From NCBI RefSeq assembly GCF_040802235.1, contig NC_133161.1, positions 148,543,121 to 148,607,120 of the forward strand: a stretch of DNA of 64,000 nt, read 5' to 3'. This stretch comes from Manis javanica (taxonomy: Eukaryota > Chordata > Mammalia > Pholidota > Manidae). The translations under genes were made by a program, and so were the position numbers. Below, piece after piece: positions 50,276 to 63,530 of the stretch; the stretch's first letter is position 1, and the number at the start of each line of letters is the position of its first letter. Below the pieces are notes generated by a model, which did no database searches, was not told where the DNA came from, and was given only the letters and a program-made list of their open reading frames with translations.

Positions 50276-50929
50276 CCGTTTTAAAGTGCTTGCCCTAAGA
50301 CCTATTCCCAATTCCCAAATCCTGTGGAATTCGGGTGAGTTATTCCCCTTTCTTAGGGCCTCAGTTCCTTGTGGATAACATGAGGATATCAGATTCATTT
50401 TCATAGCCAACTGTAGCTGTGAAAGTCCACAATACTCTATGGGCTCCATCAGATGCACTGAAATTAGGTGTCAGCAACGTTCCAGTTGAGAGAAGATGTG
50501 ATGTGGTTAAGGAAGAGGTCTCTCCGTATCATCGTTTTGATTCCCACCATAAGGGAACCCGAGGCCTGGGGACCTTCCACCTCTACACATAAGCAGGCAA
50601 AGTGGAGCCGGGTAAGCCGGGCGGCTGGGCAGGAAAAGAGCCGGTTCCATCAGGGAGGGCTCTGTGGCTCCAGAAAGAAAGGGACAAGTCAGTGGTGAAG
50701 CTGAGGCCAGGCCAGAGGAAGGGGTAGGGGCTGGGGGCAGGGCAGACAAAGTAATGGGACTGTTTATCTGTGACCCAAATAAGGTGTCCTTTGGATGGGG
50801 GGTGGGGAGGGGGTGTAGAGACTTAGATAGAGATGGAGGTGTGCTACTTTGAATCAGGTCCAGGAACTCATTTGTTTCTCTCTCGGTTCAGAAATCCTGC
50901 CCCAACACTGTACACCTGACTCAAAGCAG

Positions 50930-51310
50930 GTAACAAAATTAAAGGTTGCACCTCAGGGCCTTTGCACTTGATGCCTTCCCCCACCGGTGCCTCCTGCCCT
51001 ACCCCCATGCAAATCTCTCCTTCCCTCACAGAATACTCAAAAAGAACTTTGACAGAGACATCCTCCCTACATTCGCCTTATCTGGAGCTGCCACCCACCC
51101 CTCAGGCCCTCTGCCCAACCTGGTTGTTTTCATAGCCCTAGTTCTACAGGAAATTGTTTCCTTTGTGTATATAACTGCTTGTTAATACCCTGGAGCTCCC
51201 CCATAGTTACTGGAAGCTTCCTGCAGGCAGAGGACTCAGGTGTTTGTACCCAGAGCACCAGAACAAAGCTTGCAGTGGGGGACTCCTCATAAATATCTGT
51301 TGGAAGAGCA
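50930..51310 (+). mobile_element. L2 LINE 3' end fragment
   Basis: Shows the L2 GGGCCTTTGCACTTGATG segment, later CTTCCTGCAGGCAGAGGAC, and a final CATAAATATCTGTTGGAA close to the L2 terminus. About 380 bp, old and indel-rich. Confidence 0.85.
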
Positions 51311-52939
51311 GGAAAACATATCCAGCAATCTGCAGCTTTTTCTTTTTTCTCTTCCCAGGAAGACCTTTTAAACAAACAGCCCGTTCTTGAGCCTACGGGA
51401 TTCGGGTCCAAAGGGAGTGTGTCCCGCAGGCTCCAGGCTGGCTGTGGAGCCGCACTTATTTTTATTTTTACCAAGCCCACTTCCAGAAGGAGGCTCAGCA
51501 CCAAACCCGGTACTTGCCCGTCCTCTTCCGTTTTGTAAAGAGACCAACTCACTGAGATGACAGAGTCGAGTCGAGACGTGGATTCAGGTCCCACTGCTGG
51601 TGCACCTGCATCTGCGCGCTAACCTTCTTCCAGGGAAGCCAGACTTGCTGAATCCCCGTGGCCACTGCCACCGTGCGGGAATCACAGGGCACCACCCAGA
51701 GAGGGTGTTGGAAATTATGGTCTCCTCCATGGCACCAGGATGAGGAGAGGCACCAGGGTGCAAAGTTTAGGGAGGCATCACGCGTGGGGCACCTGCACAG
51801 TTACGAGCGACTCCTTGTTAAATTTTGCACCGTCAGTACCGCTCCCACCTCACCTTGTCCTGGTCCTGCACGTTGCTGTTTTCTGCCAGCTCTCTGTCCT
51901 TCTCCATCACGTCATAGGACACTTCTTTGTCTAGAATTACCACAATAATTAGAGAGTAGACTGAGCTTGGGGAGCATTTGACCCACTCCGCCAGCTTGCT
52001 TCTCGCTACCTCTTGGCAACCTCTCCCACAAACGGCCACTAGAATTGTTTTTCAGAAGGACAGACCTGTAAGGTGCTGTTCTGCCTCCTGGACACTGTCA
52101 GGCTTACACAGCTTTGGACAGGCTGAGCCTCCTGCCCAGGGTACCCTGCCCTTTGGGCCCAAGTCATTTACCCTTCAAAGCTTGACTCAAGGTCACCCAT
52201 GCTCAAGATGGCTCCAAAACTGGAGCAAAGCCGATGTGAACCCAGGTCGTCGCGGGCGGCTGGGCAGGCTGTGGGGCCAGCCTGACCTGGGTATTTGCAG
52301 ACGGTCGGGACCTAACAAGCCGGCTAGCCAGAGCGTCCCAGCGGTTCCTTCCCCACAAGCCCTGCACCAAAGGGGTGGGAGTGGGGAGGGTCACCTTTGG
52401 TTCCCAGCCTGGGACCACGTGACGCCAGCTTTTGAACAAACTTGTTTATATTTCCCTGTGACAACATGGATCCGAGTTGTGGCTAATGAAGCGAACCCAG
52501 GTTGCCAGGAACCTCCCCACTCACCTGGGCCTGTTTTTAGACTGCGCCCTGGCCTCGGGCTTTCCCCAGCTGCCACTCAGAGATGTGCGACAGGTCTGTG
52601 GAGTCAGGGCACGGGCTCTGAGCAGCCCAGCCTCCTGCCTGGCCCCCTCCGGCCCCCTGCTTGCCTCAGTGCCCACTGTTCGCTCTCCTTTCTCCTCGGT
52701 GTCTTACTTCCCCGCCCTCATTGCTTGATCTTGAGAAGCAAAGTCAGCCTGACATTTTGCCCAGCCTCCCCAGGGACCTCGGATCCGAGCTCTTTATTCC
52801 TGTAAAGAAACTTAACGCCTGTGTTGGTTTGGGTGAGGCTTGGGGAGGAAAGAGTTTCACGCATGCTGTGATGATACACCTACGGTGGCAACAAATGACG
52901 ATGGCGTGCGTCTGTGTTGGCACATACGACATAGTAACT

Positions 52940-53110
52940 GTGTGAGTCACCTCTCATGCTTTTTCTTGTTTAACCTCCTAGGGTTAAATGATGTTTAAAG
53001 GTGTTTCTTATCATGCCCATCTCCAAATGAGAGGTTTAGGCTCAGAGTTACATCAAATGGCTACTAAGAGGCGGTGTCCAGGTTAGCTTTGCAGGCTTCC
53101 GCTGTCACTG
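52940..53110 (-). mobile_element. Diverged MIR SINE
   Basis: Reverse-complement MIR features: CCCATCTCCAAATGAGAGGT, TTAGGCTCAGAGTTACATCA and a loose end. Confidence 0.5.
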
Positions 53111-53994
53111 TCTGGGAGCCCGTGAACTATCACCTCACCTCTCTACCTCTCAGGTGAACCGCCTCCATGACAGAGAAATATGGAGAGAGAGTCCCAGGTA
53201 CCTGGCAGCAGAGGATGGTTGAATAGGAAAAGAAATGCAAAGTGCTATATAACTGTTGGTAATTGTCCTTGGAAATCTGAAACCGTGTGAGGTCTGTGAT
53301 AGAACAGAATAACATATGACCTTGGGAAATCTTTTTCACATCTGAAAAGTATTTATATATAGTGTTTTGATTTGAGCCTGTATCTTTTATTTTGAGAAAT
53401 TATCATCCTTTATAAAATGGGCTTTGGGGATAGACCATGAGGGGCTTCATGCGTTTTAAAAGATGGTTTTATTTGAGCCAGTCTGGGAGTTTGCTAGGAC
53501 AAAGATATTATCCCATTCTGCAGACAGGAAGCCTGAAATAGGAAGTGGCTGTCAGGAGGCTGCTCAGAGCAGCACCTCCTGCCGTTTCCTCCGGTCCTGT
53601 CGGTATTCCTTCCTGCTTTTGTTGCAGAAGCTGGGCAGGTGGCATTGGTAATAGGCTGGCAGGGCCAGGTAGGGACAGGAGAAGGTGTGGTGAGCGTGGT
53701 GGTGGAGCCCCTCAGCTTTATCAGAATGTGTGTAGGCCCCTCATTAAACATCACTGGTATAAAACTCTAGATAAGATGTGAACTGTGGTTAACACGCATG
53801 ATGCTATTTTGCTGTCATTTTTAAAAGCTTTTTTTAAGCATTTAGGTTTTTCTCATTTTCTCTTTTTATTTTGGAGTCAATGCAGTTTTTTAGTGTTGGG
53901 CAGTTCAGCTGACCTTTCCCAGCCTTAGGCATTTTGCCTGGACTGCTTCTCACCAAACAGCCCTGGGCTGACCTTGTTTTTAGTTTTTGAGATG

Positions 53995-54125
53995 GAGCTT
54001 TGGAACTTCAGCCAGGCAGATCTGAGATCAAATCCTGTCTCTGACGCTTACTGGCTGCGTCCTGGGCAAACTGTGTTAACTGTCTTATCCGTAAAATGGA
54101 GAGAATGATACAAACACGGGCTACT
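53995..54125 (+). mobile_element. MIR SINE
   Basis: GATCAAATCCTGTCTCTGAC, GCTTACTGGCTGCGTCCTGG and CTTATCCGTAAAATGGAGAG are close to the MIR core. Confidence 0.85.
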
Positions 54126-54934
54126 TTTCAAGGTGTGAGTTTTAACGTGACATAGAATGTGGTGGTTCAGCCCATGTCTGCAGCGCAGTAACTACGCAGT
54201 AATTATAGCTGTGCTCTTTGAAATCTCTTTTCCCCTGAGGGAGTCGGGCTCGTGGGGACGGCCCCTGCAGGGCGGCTTTTCTGGGCGGCGTCTCTGAGAG
54301 AAGGGAGAGTGGGCTGTGGAGAATCGTCCTGATGGTGCCTCCTGAGCGGTTCTGAAAAGTGTTTCGATGGAGAGACCGGCAGTGGCCAGAAGGAGACCAG
54401 GCTGCAGGCGAAACTCCAGGCCCTCGGACCCCCTTTCTCCCCGGGCTGCCTGGAATCCATTCTATGGGTTTAAATCCATTCTAAGGGCCGGGCTGAAATC
54501 CAGAACCACACCCACGAGGCCCCAAGTTCAGCCCCCGAGTCTAGTTTCAGGACCCCCACAGCTGTCCCGCATTGGCATGGGGGCCTGGCATGTCTGTCCT
54601 GCCCCAGATCCTGGAGTTGGTAAGGGAAGCGGGGCAAGGATGAGCACAAAGGGGACCCGCTGGGAGTGAGGCGGGCCAGGCGGGCACGAAAAGGGGGCCC
54701 TGGGGCCCTCCGTCCTGTGCGCGGTTGAGAGCATCTGCGGCCCTCCCTGCCAGGCGGACAGCAGGGCTGGGAGCGTCACCCACCCTGGCCTATCCCCCCG
54801 GCTAAGCTGAAGTCCAGCCTGGGTAAAAAGCCCAGCCAGAACTTGGGCTGTTGGGGAGCAAGTGTGGTTCATCCCCCTGATCGTTTGAGAACCACTGGTA
54901 GCAGTTGTCAAAAATGAACTTCACCCTAAAACCT

Positions 54935-55015
54935 GCCCAGTCACTGTCTCTAAGGGCTGAGGCTGAGGAACCTGTATTTTTAACAAATATTCCCCACATG
55001 TTTGCGGGTTAGGAA
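54935..55015 (+). mobile_element. MER5-type DNA transposon fragment
   Basis: The GGAACCTGTATTTTTAACAA segment followed by TTCCCCACATG is typical of the MER5 middle region. A separate TTTGAGAACCACTG at 54885-54898 resembles a MER5A terminus but is not in the expected order. Confidence 0.4.
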
Positions 55016-55947
55016 TAGGAAGGTCTTTGGGGCTGAACAGAAAATAATCTAGAAAAAGGTCTTTATAGGTTGATTTTAAATACAAGTTAAATTCAAGACA
55101 GGATTGGCAGCAAATATTTTGGTTTGGCAAAATGTTTATTCTACAACTACTCTGTGTCAGGAATTATTCTGCCATCGGGCTGCCTCACAGTTTAAAGGGG
55201 AAGGTGGGCTTTGTACAGAGCAGCCCCAACACTGTGTTGCGGGCAACGCGAGGGGCCGGTGTGTGCACGTGCCAAGGGGGAGTCCAGGGGCCGGAAGCCG
55301 GAGCAGGGAAGCCTCCGCATTTCCACTTCTGAGGTCAAGTATTGTCAAGAGAAGAAGGCAGATAAACCTTGCTTTTGTTTCCGTTAAACTGAAACGCAGG
55401 GAGGCCTTGAGGCTCTTCTTGGAGACGCTGAACCACCGGTGCACTTCTGTTCATTCACCTGAAGCCTGGGCTCCGTGCAGTCATGCGCACGACATCTCAG
55501 CCGAACTACAGGACCTTCTGCTTGATTCTCTCCAGTGAAAGCTGCAGGGAGCGCACATCCGCTGCCCTTGGGATCCAAGATCTGGCTCCTCCTGCGGGAC
55601 AGGCAAAGCGTTTCTGCTGTACACGGATGGAGGCCAGTGCGCTCCTTCAATGCGCATCCACCTGCACACCCAGTGGTGCAGCAACCAGGTGGGGGCCCGG
55701 GGGCAACACGTGCTGCCTGGACTGGGAGCTCTGACCCACGGAGGCTGTGGAAAAGTCTGGTGAGGGAAGTGGGCTTCGTGTGGTTGCAGGACTGACCTGG
55801 CCGGCAGTCTGGCGCCCCGCAGCAGCCCAGGGCCCAGCCCACGCCGACCTGGCTGCTGCTCCTCCGGGCCCTGCTGGCCTCTAGTGGTCACAGGGTAGAG
55901 CTGAGCAGGACACAGAGCAGGAAGCAAGGGTTGGTCACCAACCTCCG

Positions 55948-56118
55948 CAGTTCTCACCCCTGGTTTGCACATTGGGATCCCCTGGGAGCTTTGAAAATAC
56001 AGCTGCTCAGCCCCACTGCAGGGCACTTAAGTCAAAAGCCCCGACGGTGGGACCGGGGAGCTGGCGCTTTGTTTAAAGTGCCCCAGGTGACACTAAGGCA
56101 CAGCCAGGACTGAGAGCC
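55948..56118 (+). mobile_element. MER5A (hAT-Charlie) non-autonomous DNA transposon
   Basis: About 170 bp starting near the CAGTTCTCA terminus, with the GATCCCCTGGGAGCTTT and CCAGGTGACACTAAGGC segments of MER5A. The far end is degraded, lacking a clear GAGAACCACTG terminus. Confidence 0.8.
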
Positions 56119-56684
56119 TTTGGCCAAGAGCGCGGGTTTGCCCCCCTCTATCCCGCGTGGGTGGGGGAGAGTGGGGGGCTGTGGGGTCGGCGGGTGCACA
56201 CGGCTGAGGAGAGTCCCCAGAGGAGTGCGGGGTACCAGCCTGGGCTTCTGTGTCCCAGAGAGCAGATGCCGGTGACGCTGTGCCTGTCCCTGGTGTGGGA
56301 GTCCTGTGCCTGAGGGTGGCTGCCATGGGTGACCAAGCTGGGTGGGGGGACCTCCTTCGTTAGGCACAGACGCAAGCAGCAAAGGGGCCCGTCAGCATCT
56401 CATGTCCTTACCAGTCAGGGGTGGTTTGCAGACCCTTCCCCATTCCCGGAGTGTGTGCGCCTTGCTCCCAGGAAGCTGTCCTGCTGTCTCTCCTCAGTTG
56501 CTTCTCACAAAGAGAAAAGTCCAGATTGAACAAAGCCGCTTCACCATCAGCCCTGGGAGCAGTTGCAGTTCAGGTGGGTCTGCTGGGCTGTGGTTCCCAA
56601 GGCCGCCTGGAGGGTCAGTGCTTTTCTCCAGGCCCAGCTCTCCAGCCGGCCCTCCATGAAATGGTTTGGAAGGGAGAAGAGCCA

Positions 56685-56745
56685 GCGCCGGCGCAATTAA
56701 ATTAATTTCCAGCAGCTGCATGGGATTAAAATCACCCACTTCTCT
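56685..56745. promoter_or_regulatory. Candidate distal element: homeodomain, E-box and OTX-type sites
   Basis: Adjacent AATTAA (56695-56700), ATTAATT (56701-56707), E-box CAGCTG (56713-56718) and bicoid-type GGATTA (56723-56728) lie within 35 bp in non-repetitive DNA. Inferred only from motif clustering. Confidence 0.25.
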
Positions 56746-57054
56746 CTGGTCTCTGTGTAATGTTCCTGAAAACGACCTCCCATCCTCTCCGTGCACTGCT
56801 TCTCCCCCCTGGTCACAGCTTTTGCTAAGCTTCCTCCCGAGCACTCTGCCCTCCCTACCCTAGGCTTGGCCGGAGGGCACGGTCCTGGTCTGACCAGCCT
56901 GACCCCAATTCCCAGACCAGCAAGGGAGCTGGGCAGGGGGCGCTTCAGGGGACAGTGTGCCTGCCCCTCAGGAGTGGGACAGGCTGTCACGGTGCCTCAG
57001 CGCTCACCGAGTTCTCAGGGGACGTGGAGCCTGACTTCGGGTCAGGGATGTTCA

Positions 57055-57175
57055 AACTCCCGCGTTCCCGATGGCCTCCTCTCTGAGGCTCAGCCTGCCT
57101 CCTGTAAAATGGAGAGGAGACTACCCACCATCAGGTTGTCAGGACAAAGTGAGATAATGTGTAGAAACAACAGAT
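57055..57175 (+). mobile_element. MIR SINE 3' half
   Basis: TGCCTCCTGTAAAATGGAGA, then CACCATCAGGTTGTCAGGAC and GTGAGATAATGTGT. Confidence 0.55.
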
Positions 57176-57239
57176 GCGTGTACCATATCGATAGGTCGAT
57201 AAGAGAGAGAACCTGACGCTGGCGGATGATCATGCGTAA

Positions 57240-57425
57240 CGATTGTATTCATAGCACTTATTGAGCGCACACGGCGGGTATTTGAAGTTTTCCGTGTGCA
57301 TTGTTTCGTCATGGTGGCAGCGCTCTGAGGTGAATCCTTTTATTATTGCCCTTACAAATGGGGGAAACGGGACAGAAAGGGACTGGGAAACATGCCCAAA
57401 GGCGCGTGGGGAGTAAGCGTGGGGA
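57240..57425 (-). mobile_element. MIR SINE
   Basis: Reverse-complement MIR beginning CACTTATTGAGCGCAC, then TTACAAATGGGGGAAACGGG and a CATGCCCAAAGGC segment. Confidence 0.75.
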
Positions 57426-58168
57426 GTGAAAAGTGAGCTCGAACAGTGCTGGGCTGTGCACACAGGCATTTGCTTGTGTCTGCAACATAGGAACACACGT
57501 GCGCACACACACACCTTTGCACGTAGCCCTGCAGCCTTCCTCCTGGAAGAGATTCCCCAAAGGGGCCACCTTTTGGGGACAAAAAGGGGAAACAGACTAG
57601 TCACCACAGCGAGTGGGAGAAGACTATCAGGAAAGGGGCACCAGGTACCCTCAGACAGAGGGAGAGATCCCTCAGGAGCCAGCCACCAGCAGGGCAGGCA
57701 GACACACACACGTCCGAGTGTGAAGCAGGCCCGTGGATGTGGGCACAGGCTTTCCTCCACACTGTCCTCTTCTGGGTTAGCCCATTTCCTGCTGGGGACC
57801 CGGGGCCAGTAGTGTGGGCACAGAGCAGCTCTCCTGGCCCTGCTGTGCAGCGGTCAGCTCACCCCAGAGCCATCCGCTGATGCCAGCAAAGGGCCGGATC
57901 CTTTCTGTGCTTTGCATGTAATTGACACTTAATGGAATTTGTTTAATTTCAAGTTCTCCTCTGCTGCACCGTTTCCCTCCCCACTCATCTGCCGAGTGGA
58001 GCTGGGGTCTGGGGACTTAGACTAGGGACTCATTTCTGCCCTGTCTGTGTGACTGTGGCTATGTTGTCACCTTCTCTGGTCACCTCTGAGGGCAACCTGG
58101 CTTCATGGTCTGAATCTGTGGGTCCAGTGGAGTCTCCCTTCGCTGCGGCCCACCCTAGTCAGGGATGT

Positions 58169-58203
58169 AGGGGGTAGTGGGTGTGTGGTGGGTGGGGGTG
58201 GGG
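58169..58203 (+). other. Predicted G-quadruplex motif
   Basis: G-runs of 5, 3, 3, 5 and 4 with short T-rich loops in the upstream flank. Confidence 0.45.
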
Positions 58204-58479
58204 TCATGGCATTTGGGAACCACAGGTGACAGTGAGCCATCACAGCAGCGGAAATGGTGTGTGAATGGGGGCAGATGTCATCCTGGCACTGCCTCTGCCC
58301 ACACGGCGTGATCTTAGGGTCAGAATGAGGATTTGTGAGCAATGCCCTTTGTGGAGCTGAGAGCCTCCACCTCCCCAAATGCCTCAAAGGAGTAAAAGGT
58401 GATGTCAGCAAAGGGAAGGGCAAGTCCAAGAGGACCGCTCCTAGTCACTGTCCCCGAGAGGGCACTGCCTTGGGCCAGC

Positions 58480-58610
58480 TGCTGTCCTAGGCCCTTGGAA
58501 CGACCCTATGGGGCGGGCGGCGTTACTCCCATTTTACAGGTGAAGATGCTCAGCCGTAAAAAGATTACACAGCTCGCAGACACAAACGCTGGTATTCGAA
58601 GCTAGAATCT
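58480..58610 (-). mobile_element. MIR SINE fragment
   Basis: Reverse-complement MIR: CTCCCATTTTACAGGTGAAG, then ATTACACAGCTCGCAGAC and GGTATTCGAAGC. Confidence 0.75.
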
Positions 58611-61477
58611 GGCCAAGGGTTTATAATTCGAACCATCACATTACCTGGCTTTGCCAGGCGCGCCCCCATCCAGGTCTGAGGAGGTGAGCAGGTAGGTCAC
58701 AGAGGTCTTTGTGGAACCCGCATGGGGATACTGCCCGGGCAGGCCCTCCATTTCCGAGGAAGGCCATGTCGGGGGTGAGTGGAGCCCGCGGCTGGAGGAC
58801 CTGCTCCCTGCATGCTGAAGACCTGGCAGAGTTCCTCCTCTGTTTGATTTTTACTCGTAGCCCCTTGCGCTTCCATGTCTGGGGCCTAAAACCAAGGAGG
58901 TGCTTTGTGCCCTAGAGTGGCGTCCTCCTGGCCCCTTGCCGTGCGCCCCTCCTGTCCCCCTGAGGTCTCACTTCCTGCTCCAGCCACCGCTGTGCACCCT
59001 CCACAGTGGGGGGGCTCAGCGAGGCCCGGGCACAGAGAGCTCCTCACCGTGCAACGCTGGCCCACATACCACCTCCCAATTTCTGCTGGAAGCACAGACT
59101 GAAGACAACTGGGAGGTGAGGCCCCGAGGCAAGCTTTGTGCCCAGGTGGCCGAGCTGTGGTAGCCCGAGAGCAGGCGAGTCCTGGGAGCAGCTTCCCCCA
59201 GGCCTCGGTGGCGCTGGCTTCGCTGGCCACATGCCACAGTCATAGAGACGTGAGAGGGGAAAGACGAGGGCAAAAAACACCCCAAAAGAGAGAGGAGAGG
59301 AAGATGAGTAAGAGTCTTGGCACAAATACTGACATAACCGTTACGAGAGTAAATAAAACTCCCATTTATGTTATGCAAGTGCTATATTCTTTGAATACTT
59401 CTGTCTTGAGGAATTTTTTATTTCTCCATAGAAGAAAAATGTTTTCATATTCTCTCCCACTGCTCAGACCCAGAACCCAGCAAGGCCTGGTGCCCCCGAG
59501 AGCCGTAATATTATTTGTTAACATTTTTATGATGCCAAATGGTCTGTAGGAGAACGGGCGCTGTTCTTTAGCTGGGAAACCATATGGTAGGACAAGTAAT
59601 AAATAAGGTATTGTGATAGTTAATGAACCTAATTGCCAGCGAAGGCTTTAATGCAGAGCCTGTGCTGCTGAGAATTTAGCACCACATTAGGGACGCTGCG
59701 GAGCTCCCCTGACTTCTGAGGCTTAATTTAAGTTCTATATTGCAAACTCCAGAAAATAATTCCAAACCCTCCTGCTGGAAAAGCAACCTGCTGGTAGACT
59801 GTGATTATTCCGAATTACTAAAATCGCAATCAATTTTATACACACAGTTAACCCTTGCCAGGAAGGACTCCCAGAGACGAGAGGGAGCGGAGAGGGGGTG
59901 CAGCCCATCCTACCTGCGGCTCTGCTGTGAAGGACAGTGAGAGGCAGGTGAGGGGGGCGCCCAGAGAAAGGGGGCAGAGCCAGGGGTCCCGTGGAAGAAC
60001 TGAGCATAGGCACAGCCTGTTGGGCTTCTGTAGTCCTGCAGGGCCCCCTTTCCTGTGGGACAAGAAGACGGAGGGTATCGGAGAGAGGGGCCCGTCTCCC
60101 ACACAGCTCCCAGCAACAGGATCCCTGGCGGGAAAGGCAACCCAGCCATTGCTGCCATTATTCCATAAGTCAAGGTTATTAACTAGAGAAGATCAGATCG
60201 TGGCAGTCAAGTAACCTTGCACTGTGTGAAATGTAAATGCTGAACAGCTGCCGCTGAACTTTCAGTGGTGTCTGGAAGGTTCCCTGGGCGAGAGGAGCAC
60301 GTGACCACAAGCAGCAGGGGAGCCGGGGGACAGCATTTCTTCCCACCTCCTTGTGGGAGAGGTTTAGAACAGGCCTCACTCACCCTCCAGTCCTGGCCAG
60401 GACAGAGGAGGTCAGCTGTGGAAAGTCTCCCGGAGGGAGCAGGTCAAGCCGGACCTGAGACGAGGGAACACTGAGGCCATGGCCCTGCGCGTGGACGTGC
60501 AGACAGACTGCAGAGCACGTCCCACGGCGGTGCCTGGGCTGCAGATCGGAGAGCTCAGAACGGCCTCTGCAGAAGAGCATTGTGAGTGGGACCTGTGTTC
60601 TGTGCTTCCGTGCTAAGCCCTCTGTGTTCAGAGAGGGCAAAGGGGAGCAGGTTGAGAGATGGGAGTGGGTATTGGAAACAAGGAATCTCCCCATGAGTCA
60701 AGAAGACAATGGAAGCAGCTCAGGCCTGAGAAGCCAGCAAAGCCAAAATGAACAGAGGAATCTGGAAGTTATTGAGAGCAGGTGGGAGGCAGAGAAACGT
60801 ATAGAAGGATCTGATCCAAGATGTGAGACCCTGCAAGGGGTGACTGTGTGGCTCCTTCCCAAGGAGCGTTCACCGCGGTGGACGAGGGTCACTTAGGCCT
60901 CTCCCGGGATCCTGGGCAGCCTCTGGCGGGAGTCCCGGCTGTAGGGCTCGTGGGAGAGAGGACTCAGCCTTGGTACTGCGAAGTTCTAGGCACGCAGAAG
61001 AGCCCGAGGCTTTGGGGGACATGTGGGAAGGATGAGGCACTGCTGCAGATGTTAAATTCTGGAAGGCACTGAACCCGTCTGATCGTAGCAGCTCACCTGC
61101 ACAGACTCAGGAACTTGGGTGGACAGCAGGAGCGTGAGACCCACAGGTGGCTGGGAGAGGACGCTCGGCAGTCCTGTGCCGGTCCAGGCTGCCAGGCGGT
61201 CTCCTTGCGGGCACAAGCACGCCACGGGCCACCAGGGAGGGAAGGGGCTGGCCCCGGGCTCAGTCCTGCCCTCGGTGCTACAGCGACCCTGGGCTCATCT
61301 CAAGGCTGTGGTCCTGCAGTGGACGCTGTCAGCTGTCTGCTCCATGAACCCGACTCCACAGCCCAGTGACAGGAGAACCTGACCTGGAGGTCTTTCCAGC
61401 CCCTGCCTGCGGGGGTTAGGGAGGGGTGGAAGGGCCACGGGACCCCCAAAGTTCCTCTCTAACCCTGAGGGGGCTTC

Positions 61478-61565
61478 AGAACCCACCGAGAGCTTTCAAA
61501 AGCCACGGATGCAAGGGCCCGAACCCCAGAGACTGTGATGCCTCAGAGCCGAGGCGTGCTCATGC
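61478..61565 (+). mobile_element. MER5A-type fragment
   Basis: Carries GAGCTTTCAAAAGCCACGGA, then CCCCAGAGACTGTGATGCCTC, as in the first half of MER5A. Short and diverged. Confidence 0.5.
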
Positions 61566-63379
61566 CTCAGTAGCTGCTCCATCCTCACGCAGAACCAGAT
61601 GGCGAGCTGGTTCCAGAGACGGCCCCACCCCCACCCCTGCCCTCACACCCCCTCCCTGCTCAGCCCCAGACTGGAAGGAGAAAGACCTACACCTTCCCCG
61701 CATCCTCGCCCACGGCCCCCGGGGGCCGACCCTGGGGCCCGCGCCCATGTACGGCTGTGGAAGTTCCACTTCTGCCGGCCTTTCCAGGTTAGACAGACAG
61801 ACATCTGGAGGCTCAATGAACCAAATGGCCTTTAGATCTTTGGCTTTTGTAACCTTACAAATATTTCCATATTTCTAGTAGTGAGGGAAATGAAGGCCAG
61901 AAAGCCAGTGTTGGAACTGACCAGAACCGAGGCGTCCCGACTGTGAGTGTATCTTTCTAGGGCAGTTAGCATCTTCTCCCTCCAAGTTGTGTAATCTGGG
62001 AGGTAAAGATAAAACAAGACCAGAGGAAATCCAGGATTTACGTTCATGACTGGATATGGGGGGGCAGGGAGGAGCCTGTTTCTGGTTCTGAGAGGTTAAG
62101 ATTTTGCAGGAGCTCATGATGTATTTGGAGAGGTTCTTAAAAAAATTCTAAAGCTATATGTTACCTGTGCACATTAATTTGAGCAGTGGTCTTGGAATGA
62201 AGGACCCAAACAGAGCACAGGGGCTAGGAAGGGACTCGAAGCCAGAAATACTTACTGGGAACTGTGAGCTGATCTCCCAGCCCTGTGCTAGAGGCCCCGG
62301 AGAAGTCAAGGAGGGTAGAAGATACTGTTCTCCCCTCCACTGGGGGCTTTCAGTCTAGAGGCAACGAGAAGGCCTGGAGAACACCAAAGCAGGCAGGCTG
62401 TGAGCCCTGCCCGTGGGACCCGACAGCTTGCTGCTGGGGTCCTCTAGGGGAGCCCTCGCTTCCGAGAAGCAGGGTAAGTTTGACCAAGCCGGTCTGATAC
62501 CCTGCATGGCGAAGCACTGGGGGTCCTGGGCGGAGGATCAGGGTCAGGTGGTATTGAGGGGCAGCTGGAACATGAACCGTGAGCTGGCTTCTCCACGCCC
62601 TTGGGGCCCAGGGCCTGAGCCAGTGGCCTCAGTGACCCCAGCCCACCCTCCCCAAACAGAAGGTGGCGAGAACCCACTGCTGGCCCAGACCCCTGTCAGA
62701 CCCAGCATGTGCTGGGGTGCGGAGCTGCTGGGTGTGGGTTTAATACATAAATACGCTTGACAGTCAAGGAGAAGGCTTTCTACTCTGAGGAGACCATCCA
62801 GTACTATATGGTGATGCAGACCAAGTGAAACGGCAAATAAATAAAGGGGAAGATAGTTATGTGACGGAGTTCTCGTTGGACCCCCCACAGCAGGGAATAC
62901 TTACAGACAATAGTACCGCCGGGGAGACACAGCCGCCCCAGCACAGACTAGCCCATAAACTGTCCGCAGCAGGAATGGGGGGGGAAGGAGTGGGAGAGGT
63001 CTGGGGGCCCCTCGCGCATCCACTCTGGGGTCCGCACCAGCCCCAGCACAGCCCCGCAGAAGGGGCGCATCGCCTAATAAATGTCTCCAGAAAATTACGA
63101 CCATACCGCCCCAGTAAAAAGACGGCGCCGTTTATCTCAGTGCCATCTGCACGGGCTCGTTTGTCGCTCCCTCAGCACCCAGCAAGCCACAGCTCTCCAC
63201 ACTGGAGCGTTTGCTGCACCAGGAGGCTGTGGCGCAGTGGTGATTGCCTTTCTGGCCTAGGAGGTCAGCAGGGCCTGCAGGTGAACCCGTCGGCTGCGTG
63301 CGCCACCCACTACAGCAGCCTGGACCCCAGGTCCCCATGCTGTGATGGACACTAGGGAGACCTGCATAGCTTTCCCGTA

Positions 63380-63530
63380 CCTGGAGGGTTTTATCCAATA
63401 CCATCTCAATGAGGCTTTCCTGCCCCCCCTTCTAACACTGCAAGACCGCCCTTTCTGTAGCCGATGCCTTCCTCCCTGACCATGTCTTCTCAGGTCCCTT
63501 TGCTATTTCCCTGTGCACAGAAGTCCCCGT
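63380..63530 (+). mobile_element. Probable L2 fragment
   Basis: A short run resembling the middle of the L2 3' region (GAGGCTTTCCTG followed by pyrimidine-rich sequence). Weak match without the terminal motif. Confidence 0.3.

Noticed and set aside
51978..52805. 275-codon plus-strand ORF in the upstream flank
   Set aside because: Composition is low-information Pro/Ser/Leu-rich, with no domain, no splice or promoter context and no recognisable homologue.
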